A stretch of DNA of 64,000 bases from Pseudolysobacter sp964466115 (lineage in GTDB: Bacteria > Pseudomonadota > Gammaproteobacteria > Xanthomonadales > Rhodanobacteraceae): NCBI GenBank assembly GCA_964466115.1, contig CAYXMH010000006.1, positions 1 through 64,000 of the forward strand. Direction: 5' to 3'. The notes under the pieces are model-generated. The model did not search any database. It worked only from the letters and a program-made list of their open reading frames with translations, and was not told the origin of the DNA. The translations under genes were made by a program, and so were the position numbers. Below are positions 7,686 to 16,083 of this stretch, piece after piece (within the stretch, counting starts at the first letter, position 1; each line of letters begins with the position of its first letter).

Positions 7686-9848
7686 TTAGGCCAACGGCAG
7701 GCGTACCGTAAATACGGCACCGCCGGCACCGCGGTTTTCCGCGCGCACACTGCCGCCGTGTTCCTCGGCAATTTTTTTCACCACCGCCAACCCTAAGCCG
7801 GTGCCTTTGGCTTTGCTCGTGGTGTAAGGCTCAAACCAGCGCTCGCCGAAGCTGTCGGGTAATCCTGGGCCGTTGTCGGCGATGCTCAATTCCACGAAAG
7901 GCTGGTCATCGAGCGTAATCTGCGCTGTGCTGATTTCAATATGCGGTTTTACCTCGTCGCCAATGACCTCAAGCGCATTCTTGATCAAATTATGCAGCAA
8001 TTGGCGCAACCGCCCCGCATCGGCCCGAAGCACCGGGTCGGGCTCGGTTAAGGTACGCGTGAGTTTGATGCGCTGATCGTTTTCGTACAGATCCAATACT
8101 TCGGTAACCAGGGTGTGCAGAGACAACGGGCGGGCATCGAGTTGCGGTGGGCGTGCATAATCGCCGAATGCATTCACCAATGTTTTCAGCGCCTCGACTT
8201 GGCTGACGATGGTGTGCGTGGCGCGATCCAACAGCTCGGTTTCATCGGGCGGCAGGCGGCCGATAAAACGCCGGCGCAAGCGCTCGGCGGCAAGCTGGAT
8301 CGGAGTGAGTGGGTTTTTCACTTCATGGGCAAGACGCCTGGCCACTTCCGCCCAAGCCGCATCGCGTTGGGCGCGATTAAGGACGGTAAGATCGTCAAAC
8401 ACCGCAACAAAACCGGTTTCCCCGCCTTCGGTGCGCGCCAGCTCAGCGCCGCGCAATAACAAGATGCGGCGTTCACCATCGCGCTCAATCAACACTTCCT
8501 CGCGCCACTCGCGCAAATCCTCGCGCAGGTGCTTGAGCACCGGATCGAGCAACGGCGCCAAAGACGCATGCTCGCGCCGCACATCGCTCAGATGGTGGCC
8601 GACAAAACGCACGAGCGGCAGGCCAACGATGCTCTCCGCGGCGCGATTAACCGTACGCAATACGCCGTCACGGCCAATACCGAGCACGCCCGAGGACAAA
8701 TGCTCCAACACCGCCTTAAGATAAGCGCGTTGGGCTTCGGTTTCCTGTGCGTTACGCGTGGCGCGCGCGTGGGTCAATTCCAATTCGCGCGTCATTTGGT
8801 TGAATGATTGCAATAAGAACCCGAGCTCATCGTCGCTGCTGACCGGCAACGGGGCATCATAACGGCCGGCCCCGACCGCGCGCGTGGCGGCGGCGAGTCG
8901 ACCAACCGGGGCCACTAAGCGCCGAGCCACCCCAAACGCCGTCAATAGCGCAAATAAAACCGAGAGCAAAAGCACAAACGTTAACACCAGCGTAAACGTC
9001 AATTTGAGCGAGCTGCGCAGAAATTTCAAACGTTGAAAATCGAAATTCGCATTTTCAATGCTTTGCGTTAGCGGCTGCAGTTTTTGCGGTACTGGAAAGA
9101 TCGCTTGCAATAAACGGGTGTTGGGTTGCGCATCGGTTAACGGCAACACCACATGCAACTTCAACTGCTCCGCGTGAGGTTCGGCCGCGGCGTATCGCCC
9201 GGCGCTGCGAATGCGCATCAGCGTGGTGGCATCGGGATAGGCTAAGCTCAAAAACTTAGGGTCGGCGCTTACGGTTGCAATTACCGCGCGATTGGCGCCA
9301 AACACGGTTAATTCGGTTGCGCCCAGGGTATCGATGGCGGTGTCCAATTTCACCTGCACTTCCTTATCCGCCAGGCCGTTGAGTTCATTGGCCAGCGCCG
9401 CGCTTGATTGCTCGGCGCGGTCCAGGCGTTCGTCAAGGTAGGCGCGGCCAAGCTCCAATGCGTTGTCCAGCCCCTGCTCAAGCTGCACATTAAACCAGGT
9501 GTCAATAGTTGCATTTAGGAAATTGAGAGAAAATCCATAAACTACCATTATCGGCGGAACCGCAAGCAGTATGAGCATCGCCAACAAACGCCGCGTTAGG
9601 CGTGCGCCCGGAGCGGCGCGTTTAAGTTCCCGCCGCAGGCGCAACAGACGCTGTGCAATGGCAATCAGTAGAATCACCAGCGATAAACCCGAGGCTCCAA
9701 GCACCCAAGGGTAGTAACGCCCCATACGGCTGTTGCCGGTGGCCACATCGTTGGCCAGGAAAAGTGCGGCCGCCAGCAATACCGCTATGGCTAATGGCGG
9801 CAATAAACGGCGCACAGTACGGGTTAACCAGCGATCGGGTTCGTCCAC
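7686..9848 (-). CDS. ntrY: NtrY-like membrane sensor histidine kinase
   Basis: This 720-residue kinase starts at GTG 9848, preferred because AAGGA lies six bases upstream; a GTG at 9875 lacks such a site. It has several N-terminal membrane helices, a periplasmic sensor segment of about 150 residues, a further helix, a HAMP domain (VARRLVAPVGRLAAATRAV) and a PAS-like domain. The HisKA box is RRLAHEVKNPLTPIQLAAER, with His as the phosphorylation site. The ATPase domain shows N (LIKNALEV), G1 (DNGPGLP) and G2 (KGTGLGLAVV) boxes. NtrY kinases phosphorylate NtrX, linked in other bacteria to nitrogen, redox and envelope control. The signal here is unknown. The start overlaps the upstream DUF4390 gene by 25 bases. 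Confidence 0.93.
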   Translation of the reverse strand: MDEPDRWLTRTVRRLLPPLAIAVLLAAALFLANDVATGNSRMGRYYPWVLGASGLSLVILLIAIAQRLLRLRRELKRAAPGARLTRRLLAMLILLAVPPIMVVYGFSLNFLNATIDTWFNVQLEQGLDNALELGRAYLDERLDRAEQSSAALANELNGLADKEVQVKLDTAIDTLGATELTVFGANRAVIATVSADPKFLSLAYPDATTLMRIRSAGRYAAAEPHAEQLKLHVVLPLTDAQPNTRLLQAIFPVPQKLQPLTQSIENANFDFQRLKFLRSSLKLTFTLVLTFVLLLSVLFALLTAFGVARRLVAPVGRLAAATRAVGAGRYDAPLPVSSDDELGFLLQSFNQMTRELELTHARATRNAQETEAQRAYLKAVLEHLSSGVLGIGRDGVLRTVNRAAESIVGLPLVRFVGHHLSDVRREHASLAPLLDPVLKHLREDLREWREEVLIERDGERRILLLRGAELARTEGGETGFVAVFDDLTVLNRAQRDAAWAEVARRLAHEVKNPLTPIQLAAERLRRRFIGRLPPDETELLDRATHTIVSQVEALKTLVNAFGDYARPPQLDARPLSLHTLVTEVLDLYENDQRIKLTRTLTEPDPVLRADAGRLRQLLHNLIKNALEVIGDEVKPHIEISTAQITLDDQPFVELSIADNGPGLPDSFGERWFEPYTTSKAKGTGLGLAVVKKIAEEHGGSVRAENRGAGGAVFTVRLPLA

Positions 9849-10396
9849 GAATAATCCTTGGCGCCCAACTGCCACTGCGGGTCGATTAATGCCGGTAGCC
9901 GCAATGGACCCGGTAATGCCGTCGTTTCAAGCGCGATGCGCAGCCGATAACTCGTTGGTCGATCCGTTAGCGCTTGGGCAAATGCAATCGGCAAATGCAA
10001 TTGCTCCAACGCATCGAACAAATACGCGCGCAACGCAAAACTGCGTATGTCGTTGTTCTGTAGGTCGCGTAATTGGTATTGTCGGCTTAACGGGTAGTAG
10101 CGCAGCTCCAAATGCCGCTCCAACGTTGCCAGCTGCGAGGGCCAGCCGAATCGTGAGGGTCCTTGGGCAATCAAAGTCAAACGCAGTTCCAAGGCGATGC
10201 CATGCTCTAGCGCGTCGACCATCGTGGCGCTTGGGCGCCAGTTGATTTGTGCATCGAGCCAGGTTGCCGCGAGTTGTTCGCGCACGGCCGCGGAACGAAT
10301 GGCAAGCTGCGCCGCGCCATCGGGCATTGCACTTTCCGTGCAGCCGCATAGCGTGAGAGCGCAAAATGCACTAAGGTAATTTATCCACAACCGCAT
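9824..10396 (-). CDS. DUF4390 secreted protein
   Basis: The 190-residue product starting at ATG 10396 begins with an export signal (MRLWINYLSAF) ending in a cysteine-rich LTLCGC, which may be a non-canonical lipobox. The rest is beta-rich with repeated ELRL and RLRIALE patterns, typical of DUF4390. This family sits almost invariably between rsmB and an ntrY-type kinase gene in xanthomonads and pseudomonads. The start overlaps the end of rsmB by 26 bases and the end overlaps ntrY by 25 bases, so the three are translationally linked. No function is established; a periplasmic partner for the kinase is an inference from position. Confidence 0.85.
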   Translation of the reverse strand: MRLWINYLSAFCALTLCGCTESAMPDGAAQLAIRSAAVREQLAATWLDAQINWRPSATMVDALEHGIALELRLTLIAQGPSRFGWPSQLATLERHLELRYYPLSRQYQLRDLQNNDIRSFALRAYLFDALEQLHLPIAFAQALTDRPTSYRLRIALETTALPGPLRLPALIDPQWQLGAKDYSWTNPIAG

Positions 10397-11681
10397 AAAA
10401 GAATCCATCCATTTGAAGCTCGCCCGGCAGATTCTGGCGCCCGACACCGGCCGCGCGGCCCCAAGACGCGGGGCATTCATCACGAGCGAAGGCATCGCCA
10501 TTGCGCGCGAGAAATGCGTCAATTTGATTTTCATTCTCACAGCGCAAAATTGAACACGTGGCATAGACTAAGCGCCCGCCGCGCTTCAGCAAAGGCCAAA
10601 GTGCGTTTAACAGGCGGGTTTGCTCGGCCGTAAGCGCGGCCAAATCGTCTTTGCGTCGATGCAGTTTAATGTCCGGTTGGCGGCGAATGATGCCGGTGGC
10701 CGAACAGGGCGCATCGAGCAGGATGCGGTCAAACGGTTGCCCATCCCACCAGGTTTCCGGTTTAGACGCATCCGCTGCGCGCAATTCGGCGTGCAAGTTC
10801 AGTCGGCGCAGGTTTTGCGCGATGCGCGGCAATCGCGCCTTATCGCGATCCAATGCCAGCAAATCGACGTCGGCGCGCTCGAGAATATGGCACGCTTTGC
10901 CACCCGGCGCGGCGCAAGCATCCAGTACTCGTAAACCGGGTTGCAAATTCAATAAGTCCGCGCTGAGTTGTGCGGCACCGTCCTGGATGGAAAATGCGCC
11001 TTGCTCATAACCGGGTAAACGCGTCACATCGGTACTTGATTCCAGCACCAAAGCATCCGCACAGGAGGGGTGCGGCTTGGCATCGAACTTGGCTTCGGCT
11101 AATGTCTTGCGGCAGGCATCCAGGGTTGTTACACGACGGTTTACGCGCAGCATAAGCGGGGCGGGCGTATTGGTCGCTGTAAATACGGCCGGAGCCTCCT
11201 CGGGCCAATCGGTTTGCACCCAATCGGTTAACCAGCGCGGCAGGCTGTAGCGTGTGACCAAGTCGTTATCGAGCAATGCATTCAGGGTGTCGGCTTCGCG
11301 TTGATAACGGCGCAAAATCGCATTGACTAAGCCTGCCAAATGCGGGCGCTTTAACTCACGCACTGCCGCAACGGTCGCATCCACCGCGGCATAATCGGGT
11401 AGCCCTAGGTATTGCAGTTGCGCTAACCCGGTAATCAGCAGGCAATGCACTTGCGGTTCGCGCCGCTCCAGCGATTGTTCCATCAGGTGTTGCAAAAGGG
11501 CTTTTAGGCGCAAGTACCAGCGGCTGCAGTCAAACAAAATCGCATGCAATAAGGCGCGATCGCGCGCATCGTTGAGTGCGGTTGAACAATCGGCGAGCAC
11601 CTGTCGCAACGAAACACCATCGAATACCACCCGCTTAAGACCACGGGCCGCCGCCGCGCGTACGCTGACCGGGTTATTCAT
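10371..11681 (-). CDS. rsmB: 16S rRNA m5C967 methyltransferase
   Basis: The 436-residue protein has an N-terminal NusB-like RNA-binding region (about residues 1-140) and a C-terminal SAM-dependent methyltransferase domain. Motifs are FSIQDGAAQL, the SAM loop LDACAAPGGKACH, and the two catalytic cysteine motifs DAPCSATG and YATCSI. It methylates C967 of 16S rRNA. The start overlaps the end of fmt by four bases (ATGA type), and it belongs to the def-fmt-rsmB operon. Length and order match the family. Confidence 0.97.
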   Translation of the reverse strand: MNNPVSVRAAAARGLKRVVFDGVSLRQVLADCSTALNDARDRALLHAILFDCSRWYLRLKALLQHLMEQSLERREPQVHCLLITGLAQLQYLGLPDYAAVDATVAAVRELKRPHLAGLVNAILRRYQREADTLNALLDNDLVTRYSLPRWLTDWVQTDWPEEAPAVFTATNTPAPLMLRVNRRVTTLDACRKTLAEAKFDAKPHPSCADALVLESSTDVTRLPGYEQGAFSIQDGAAQLSADLLNLQPGLRVLDACAAPGGKACHILERADVDLLALDRDKARLPRIAQNLRRLNLHAELRAADASKPETWWDGQPFDRILLDAPCSATGIIRRQPDIKLHRRKDDLAALTAEQTRLLNALWPLLKRGGRLVYATCSILRCENENQIDAFLARNGDAFARDECPASWGRAAGVGRQNLPGELQMDGFFYAVVDKLP

Positions 11682-12637
11682 AATTGGGACACTGGCGCTA
11701 CGCCCAATGCGGTTTTTAGCGCGGGCCGCGCATTGAGATAATCGCGAGCGGCGATACGCCGACCGCCAGCGCGTTGCAGTTCCAGGATTCGCAAAACACC
11801 ATCCCCGGTGGCCATGTCGATACCATCTCGTGTGGCCCGAAGCAAGGTTGCAGGCGGCGCGCTCGTGGATTCGGTCAATGCCTGCGCGGCCCAGATGCGC
11901 ACCGTTTCACCGGCAATTTCGCCTTGCGCAACGGGGTAAGGGTTAAAGGCACGAATGCATTGTTCCAATGCGATAGCGGGCAATTGCCAGTCAAGGCGTG
12001 CCTCGGACTTTTCCAGTTTCTTCGCGTAGGTCACGCCAACGTCCGATTGCGGTTCGCCCGGCAGCGGTTCCCCATGGAGCAGGCGTAACAACACCCGTTC
12101 CAACACGTGCGCGCCGACCACGCTCAAACGATCGTGTAGGCTGCCTCCCGTGTCTGTTGCGGCAATCGCAACACGTTCGCGCGCCAGTACCGGGCCTGTA
12201 TCCAGCCCGCGTTGCATCTGCATAAGACATATCCCCGTTTCCCGGTCACCGGCGCAAATCGCGCGTTGAATCGGCGCCGCACCGCGCCAGCGCGGTAATA
12301 AGGAGGCATGGACATTCCAACAGCCGTACTTAGGGATGTTAAGGACTGCCTCGGGCAAAATCAGGCCGTATGCGACCACCACCATCAAATCCGGCGCCAA
12401 TTCACGCAATCGGGCCTGGGTGTCTGAATCACGCAAACTTTCCGGTTGTTCCACGCGCAAGCCCGCAACGACGGCTGTTTGTTTAACGGGGCTTGGCAGC
12501 AAACGCCGCCCACGCCCAGCCGGACGATCCGGTTGCGTATACACGGCCACGATGTCGATGTCAGGTATCTGGCAAGCCTTTAACGAAGGCACAGCAAATT
12601 CCGGTGTCCCGGCGAAAACCAGGCGTAAGCGATTCAT
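11678..12637 (-). CDS. fmt: Methionyl-tRNA formyltransferase
   Basis: The 319-residue enzyme transfers a formyl group from 10-formyltetrahydrofolate to Met-tRNA(fMet). It begins with the FAGTPEFAVPSL signature and contains the active-site region NVHASLLPRWRGAAPIQRAI, with Asn and His visible and the catalytic Asp in the following TGICLMQMQRGLDTGPVL block. A C-terminal OB-fold follows. The gene lies 15 bases after def and overlaps rsmB by four bases, the classic def-fmt-rsmB arrangement. Confidence 0.97.
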   Translation of the reverse strand: MNRLRLVFAGTPEFAVPSLKACQIPDIDIVAVYTQPDRPAGRGRRLLPSPVKQTAVVAGLRVEQPESLRDSDTQARLRELAPDLMVVVAYGLILPEAVLNIPKYGCWNVHASLLPRWRGAAPIQRAICAGDRETGICLMQMQRGLDTGPVLARERVAIAATDTGGSLHDRLSVVGAHVLERVLLRLLHGEPLPGEPQSDVGVTYAKKLEKSEARLDWQLPAIALEQCIRAFNPYPVAQGEIAGETVRIWAAQALTESTSAPPATLLRATRDGIDMATGDGVLRILELQRAGGRRIAARDYLNARPALKTALGVAPVSQL

Positions 12638-12652
12638 AAGGGGAGCGTGTGG

Positions 12653-13174
12653 TTAAACGTCAACGGCATCAGCCGCGGCGGTTCGACGCTGTTTTTCCAG
12701 CTTTTTGCGCACCAAGTCGCGCTTAAGCGGCGAGAGATAATCGACGAACAGCTTGCCGATCAAATGATCCATTTCGTGTTGGATGCAAACGGCCAACAAT
12801 CCCTGCGCTTCAATATGGAGCGGCTGGCCGTGCCGGTCGAAGGCTTCGACGCGAATTTGATCCGCGCGTTCGACGTCGGCGAATATCCCGGGCACCGACA
12901 AACAGCCTTCCTGATAAATCTGGCTGCCCTCTTGGGCCACAATCGTGGGATTGGCCAATACCAAAGGCTGGCACTTGTCTTCCGACACGTCCAAGACCAG
13001 AAGCCGCTTATGGACATTTACCTGGGTGGCCGCCAAACCAATGCCGGGAGCGGCATACATGGTCTCGAACATCGCGTCGATCAAATCCTGCAAGGCACGA
13101 TCAAACTGCTGCACCGGCTTGGCCTTGGTGCGCAAACGCGGATCGGGGTATTCGAGGATGGTCAAATGTGCCAT
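12653..13174 (-). CDS. def: Peptide deformylase
   Basis: The 173-residue iron/zinc hydrolase removes the formyl group from nascent proteins. All three family motifs are present: GIGLAATQV (motif 1), EGCLSVPG (motif 2, metal-binding Cys) and QHEMDHLIGKL (motif 3, HExxH). Length is normal. It is the first gene of the leftward operon and is divergent from the LysM gene, so its promoter lies in the 13175-13429 gap. Confidence 0.97.
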   Translation of the reverse strand: MAHLTILEYPDPRLRTKAKPVQQFDRALQDLIDAMFETMYAAPGIGLAATQVNVHKRLLVLDVSEDKCQPLVLANPTIVAQEGSQIYQEGCLSVPGIFADVERADQIRVEAFDRHGQPLHIEAQGLLAVCIQHEMDHLIGKLFVDYLSPLKRDLVRKKLEKQRRTAAADAVDV

Positions 13175-13376
13175 GAATCACCTAACTTACGACCTGGGAA
13201 AGACGGCTTAGTCACTCATCCACCGCAGGATCAAGGTTTACAAGCAAAATTCTACGCTGAATGAGCTAACCGCGCGACTGATTCAATGCAATACCTAGGA
13301 TATAGCCGTGCTTAAGTGCCCGATGCGATATCAACGCTTAGGCCCGATATTTGTGGCGGAGGTCATTTTCCTTCGC

Positions 13377-13391
13377 GTAACTTTAAGTTAC
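13377..13391. promoter_or_regulatory. 15-base palindrome upstream of the LysM gene
   Basis: Two seven-base arms (GTAACTT and AAGTTAC) flank a single T, about 39 bases before the LysM start codon, in the divergent promoter gap shared with def. It has the form of a dimeric repressor or activator site. No regulator is suggested by the surroundings. Confidence 0.3.
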
Positions 13392-13429
13392 ACTCCTTAA
13401 GCCCTTGGGGAATCAGGTAATTGGCAGCC

Positions 13430-14611
13430 ATGCTTAAAAAACTACTTTCGCTTTTTGCAGGAGCGCTGCTCACTCTCTCGGTGTACGCCGCCGGCGTTGC
13501 CTTGAGGGATGATCATCCAGATACGTACACGGTGGTGAAAGGAGACACGTTGTGGAGCATCTCCGCGCGTTTTCTCACCAAGCCTTGGCTTTGGCCGGAA
13601 GTGTGGCAAGCCAATCCGCAGATCGCCAATCCACATCTGATCTATCCTGGCGATGTGCTGAACTTAGTCTATGTGAATGGTGAGCCGCGTTTGCAGTTGG
13701 GTGGCCGCGGCGGACTTGAACCGCACGTTCGCGCAACCGCTTTGGATGAATCGGTACCACCGATTTCATTATCAGCCATCAAGCAGTTTCTGAAACGGCC
13801 ATGGCTTTTTTCCGAAGCCGAGTTCAAACGCCTGCCGTATGTGGTGGCGTTGGAGGAAAATCAATTGCGCGGGGTCAACGGCCAGTTCGCCTATGTGCGC
13901 GGGCTGGATGCTAAACCAGGGCAGCGTTTCGCGATCGCACGCCCAACGGTCATTTATCGCGATGTGCCAGCTAAATATCCGTGGCCGGACGATCCGCGCA
14001 AAGAAACGGTTGAGCCGTTGGAAGACCACGGCGGCGTTACCGTAACCTCGTTGTGGAACCAGATCGAATTTCAGCACACCTATTGGCGCCATTCCGAGGT
14101 GCTGGGGTATGAGTTGATGGAAATCGGGAATGGCCAGATTACCAAGAGCGGCGATCCAAGCTCGTTGTTGGTGACGTATTCCGATTACGAAATCAAGGCC
14201 GGCGATCGCATTGTGCCGATCAACGAACACCCGTTCGATGCGCAATTCATTCCACACCCACCAAAGCAGGTGCCGGATAACCTGCGTGTACTGGCGTTCA
14301 CCGATGCGTTGGATGTGGCCGGTCGCAATCAAGTCATAGCGCTTTCGCGCGGTGCTAAAGACGGTATGGAGAACGGCCAAGTGTATTCAATCTTCGCCCC
14401 CGGTGAGGTGATTCGCGATCGGGTGAAATACGCCGACAACGACGTACGCACCTTCGTAAGCCCAAGCAAAGACAAGGTTAAATTGCCGGAAGAGTTTGTT
14501 GGCCACGTCATGGTGTTTCGTACCTTTGACCGCATCAGCTACGGCTTGATCATGGATGGCATCCGTCCGGTGCATTTGTACGATCGGCTGTACGAACCGG
14601 ATCATCTATAA
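13430..14611 (+). CDS. LysM-domain envelope protein
   Basis: The 393-residue protein has a signal peptide (MLKKLLSLFAGALLTLSVYA) and then one LysM peptidoglycan-binding domain at about residues 30-80 (YTVVKGDTLWSIS, then NPHLIYPGDVL). A long C-terminal region without a recognised domain follows. A TTG at 13421 is an alternative start. This gene usually precedes dprA in gammaproteobacteria and is orientated away from def. It is probably periplasmic and bound to the cell wall; its specific role is unknown. A strong terminator follows directly. Confidence 0.92.
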   Translation: MLKKLLSLFAGALLTLSVYAAGVALRDDHPDTYTVVKGDTLWSISARFLTKPWLWPEVWQANPQIANPHLIYPGDVLNLVYVNGEPRLQLGGRGGLEPHVRATALDESVPPISLSAIKQFLKRPWLFSEAEFKRLPYVVALEENQLRGVNGQFAYVRGLDAKPGQRFAIARPTVIYRDVPAKYPWPDDPRKETVEPLEDHGGVTVTSLWNQIEFQHTYWRHSEVLGYELMEIGNGQITKSGDPSSLLVTYSDYEIKAGDRIVPINEHPFDAQFIPHPPKQVPDNLRVLAFTDALDVAGRNQVIALSRGAKDGMENGQVYSIFAPGEVIRDRVKYADNDVRTFVSPSKDKVKLPEEFVGHVMVFRTFDRISYGLIMDGIRPVHLYDRLYEPDHL

Positions 14612-14630
14612 CCGGCTCTTCACTCAAAAA

Positions 14631-14656
14631 CGGCGCGAGACATCGCGCCGTTTTTG
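14631..14656 (+). terminator. Rho-independent terminator after LysM gene
   Basis: An eight-base GC-rich stem (CGGCGCGA with TCGCGCCG, loop GACA) is followed by TTTTTG. It lies 20 bases after the LysM stop codon, so dprA needs its own promoter or read-through. Confidence 0.9.
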
Positions 14657-14688
14657 TTTGCGCATCCTGCTGCGGGTAAACTGTCGCG

Positions 14689-15846
14689 ATGATTGCATCG
14701 CATTGCACCGATATCGATGAAACACGCGCCTGGCTGACGCTATTGCGCGCGCCGGGTCTTGGAGCGGCGGCCTTGCGCCAGTCGATTGATCGTTATGCAA
14801 GTGCGATCGCCGTGGTGGAACGCTTATCCAAACAACCTGAGCTGCCGCAAGCCGTGCGCGCCTATCTCAGCGCGCCTGACTCTGCGTTAATCGAAAACGA
14901 TCTCATTTGGTTGGGCGAGCCGCATCGGCATCTAGTGACCTGGAACAGTCCCGACTATCCGGCTTTATTACGCGCCATCCCTAGCGCACCCGCTGCATTA
15001 TTTATTGCTGGCGACCCCAATCTGCTCTGGTCGCCGCAACTGGCCATCATCGGCAGCCGCAATGCCACCGCCGCGGGGCTTGCGACGACCCGCTCATTTG
15101 CCAAAGCGTTTGCGCAGACCGGTATCGTCATCACCAGCGGTTTGGCGGATGGAATCGACGGCGCGGCGCATGCGGCCACATTGGACGCCGGCGGCAGCAC
15201 TATCGCCGTAATGGGAACCGGCCCGGATTTGGTTTATCCGCGCAAACATGGCGACTTGGCCAATCGCATCCGCGCGCAAGGCGCATTGGTGTCGGAATTT
15301 TTGCCGGGAACCCCGGGCAGGCCCGAGCATTTCCCGCGGCGCAACCGCATTATTTCTGGGCTTTCACTCGGCACTTTGGTGGTTGAGGCGAGCTTACAAT
15401 CCGGTTCCTTGATTACCGCGCGTTTGGCCGCCGAACAAGGCCGCGAAGTCTTCGCCATCCCAGGTTCCATCCACAATCCATTGGCGCGCGGTTGCCATCG
15501 GTTGCTGCGCGAGGGCGCAAAGTTGGTGGAAACGGCCGAGGAAGTGATCGGCGAGCTCGGTGCTTTGGCGCAAACGCTAAAAGAAAGTCTGCGCCAACGC
15601 TTAAACGGTGATGTTGCTGTGCCGGACCATACGCATGCCCCAAGTCATCACGACGATCGCAAACGCGATCCCGATTACGTGAAGTTGTTGGCCGCGCTTG
15701 GGCACGATCCGGTGGGTGTCGATCAACTGGCGCAACGCAGCGGATTGACCGTTGCGGCCATATCCTCCATGCTTCTGCTGTTGGAGTTGGACGGTGTCGT
15801 AGTGGCGGAACGCAGCGGAGGTTATTCCCGCGTAGCGGCGGGTTGA
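14689..15846 (+). CDS. dprA: DNA processing protein DprA
   Basis: The 385-residue protein loads RecA on incoming single-stranded DNA during natural transformation. It has an N-terminal SAM-like region, the Rossmann-like DprA core (AIIGSRNAT, GIVITSGLADGIDGAAH, EFLPGTPGRPEHFPRRNRII, QSGSLITARLA) and a C-terminal winged-helix of the DprA type (residues about 325-380). Length is typical. The usual neighbour smg (DUF494) between dprA and topA is absent here: the 237-base gap to topA has no such reading frame. comF at 61.5 kb is another transformation-associated gene in the window. Confidence 0.96.
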   Translation: MIASHCTDIDETRAWLTLLRAPGLGAAALRQSIDRYASAIAVVERLSKQPELPQAVRAYLSAPDSALIENDLIWLGEPHRHLVTWNSPDYPALLRAIPSAPAALFIAGDPNLLWSPQLAIIGSRNATAAGLATTRSFAKAFAQTGIVITSGLADGIDGAAHAATLDAGGSTIAVMGTGPDLVYPRKHGDLANRIRAQGALVSEFLPGTPGRPEHFPRRNRIISGLSLGTLVVEASLQSGSLITARLAAEQGREVFAIPGSIHNPLARGCHRLLREGAKLVETAEEVIGELGALAQTLKESLRQRLNGDVAVPDHTHAPSHHDDRKRDPDYVKLLAALGHDPVGVDQLAQRSGLTVAAISSMLLLLELDGVVVAERSGGYSRVAAG

Positions 15847-16083
15847 ATAACGATTTAAACAAAATCGCGCCTTCCAGCGCCACTGATATTGCGCCAACAT
15901 CCCGTATTCTCAGGTAAATTTATCCATGAACGCTCCATGATTGCACACCTGCACAAGTTCAAAATGCGCGCCTTAGCTTCCCTTGCCCAAACTTAAATCT
16001 CTGTTCAAACGCTTGACACTCCCCTACCGTATGTGTTTCCACTGTTATAAGAGCGCGCCTTTTACGCGCCGGAATTAGTATCC

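Noticed and set aside
16013..16050. TTGACA with a downstream TTATAA as topA promoter
   Set aside because: The spacing is more than 25 bases, too long for a sigma-70 promoter.
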